Assembly: GCA_001464735.1 (NCBI GenBank)
Contig: LNDU01000037.1
Location: forward strand, 29,250 to 93,249
DNA from: Nitrospira sp. Ga0074138
Lineage (GTDB): Bacteria; Nitrospirota; Nitrospiria; Nitrospirales; Nitrospiraceae
Length of the DNA stretch: 64,000 nt
Reading direction: 5' to 3'
The position numbers and the translations under genes are program-made. Positions 63,897-64,000 of this stretch are shown piece after piece; position 1 is the first letter of the stretch, and every line of letters begins with the position of its first letter. The notes beneath the pieces were generated by a model. The model ran no database searches. It was not told the origin of the DNA and was given only the letters and a program-made list of their open reading frames with translations.

Positions 63897-64000
63897 ATGG
63901 CAGAGAAGAAATGCGCCCATCCTCCGTGTACATGTTCCGCGGAAGCGGGAAAAGAATTCTGCTCTGACGCATGCCGCAGCTCCCGCACCGAGGGAAAGGC
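63897..64000 (+). CDS. Metallothionein-like protein, cut by window edge
   Basis: 34 codons from ATG 63897 with ribosome site AGGAGG. MAEKKCAHPPCTCSAEAGK then EFCSDACRS follows the bacterial SmtA/BmtA pattern of Cys pairs and His. It would bind zinc, cadmium or copper. The C-terminus is missing. Confidence 0.7.
   Translation, partial: MAEKKCAHPPCTCSAEAGKEFCSDACRSSRTEGK

Overview
The window looks like a chromosome segment of a Nitrospira-type bacterium (phylum Nitrospirota). This is an inference from gene content: many signal-peptide proteins of unknown function, DUF3386 and DUF5069 proteins, a protein-thiocarboxylate cysteine cluster, several TonB/histidine-kinase/sigma-54 regulators and a cupredoxin-propeller protein. 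No rRNA is present. The only tRNA is tRNA-Pro(UGG) at 57417-57493.

Layout. 1-3570: fibronectin-III surface/lipoproteins and a predicted outer-membrane protein, with a MITE-like repeat. 3590-7804: minus-strand block with a DEAD-family helicase encoded as two separate halves in reversed order, plus glgC. 7944-12010: HEAT-repeat protein, peptide deformylase, an ABC half-transporter and small Zn-ribbon-like proteins. 12334-17975: minus-strand sulfur-carrier cluster holding two ThiS/MoaD-like carriers, two E1-like activating enzymes, a JAMM protease, cysteine synthase, threonine synthase and a NIL-domain protein. 18171-33430: housekeeping and hypothetical genes (PLD-family protein, FAD monooxygenase, TPM protein, DsbA-like lipoprotein, HemW, ClpS-like protein, CADD-like oxygenase). 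34362-38057: metH.

38150-53500 is a regulatory and envelope region. A sigma-54 response regulator faces a minus-strand operon of TonB receptor, periplasmic binding protein and histidine kinase. Two other genes in the region, a large SBBP/PKD protein and a lipoprotein just before a cupredoxin-propeller gene, are each preceded by a near-identical tandem dyad (GAATC-N6-GATAC twice) placed 188-190 bp upstream of a -24/-12 promoter. A third, more symmetric copy of the dyad lies downstream of the SBBP gene. I propose this as an undescribed sigma-54 regulon.

53674-57289: a hypothetical gene, an HD-GYP response regulator, and rph-rdgB. From 57417 an accessory region begins: tRNA-Pro carries an overlapping tyrosine integrase, preceded by a ribbon-helix-helix gene and a perfect 26-bp palindromic operator. 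Beyond it are a 710-residue protein with repeated beta-sandwich-like modules, an FRG-domain protein flanked by integron-cassette-like ends, a small periplasmic protein and the start of a metallothionein cut by the window edge. No right attachment site was found, so the island border is not defined.
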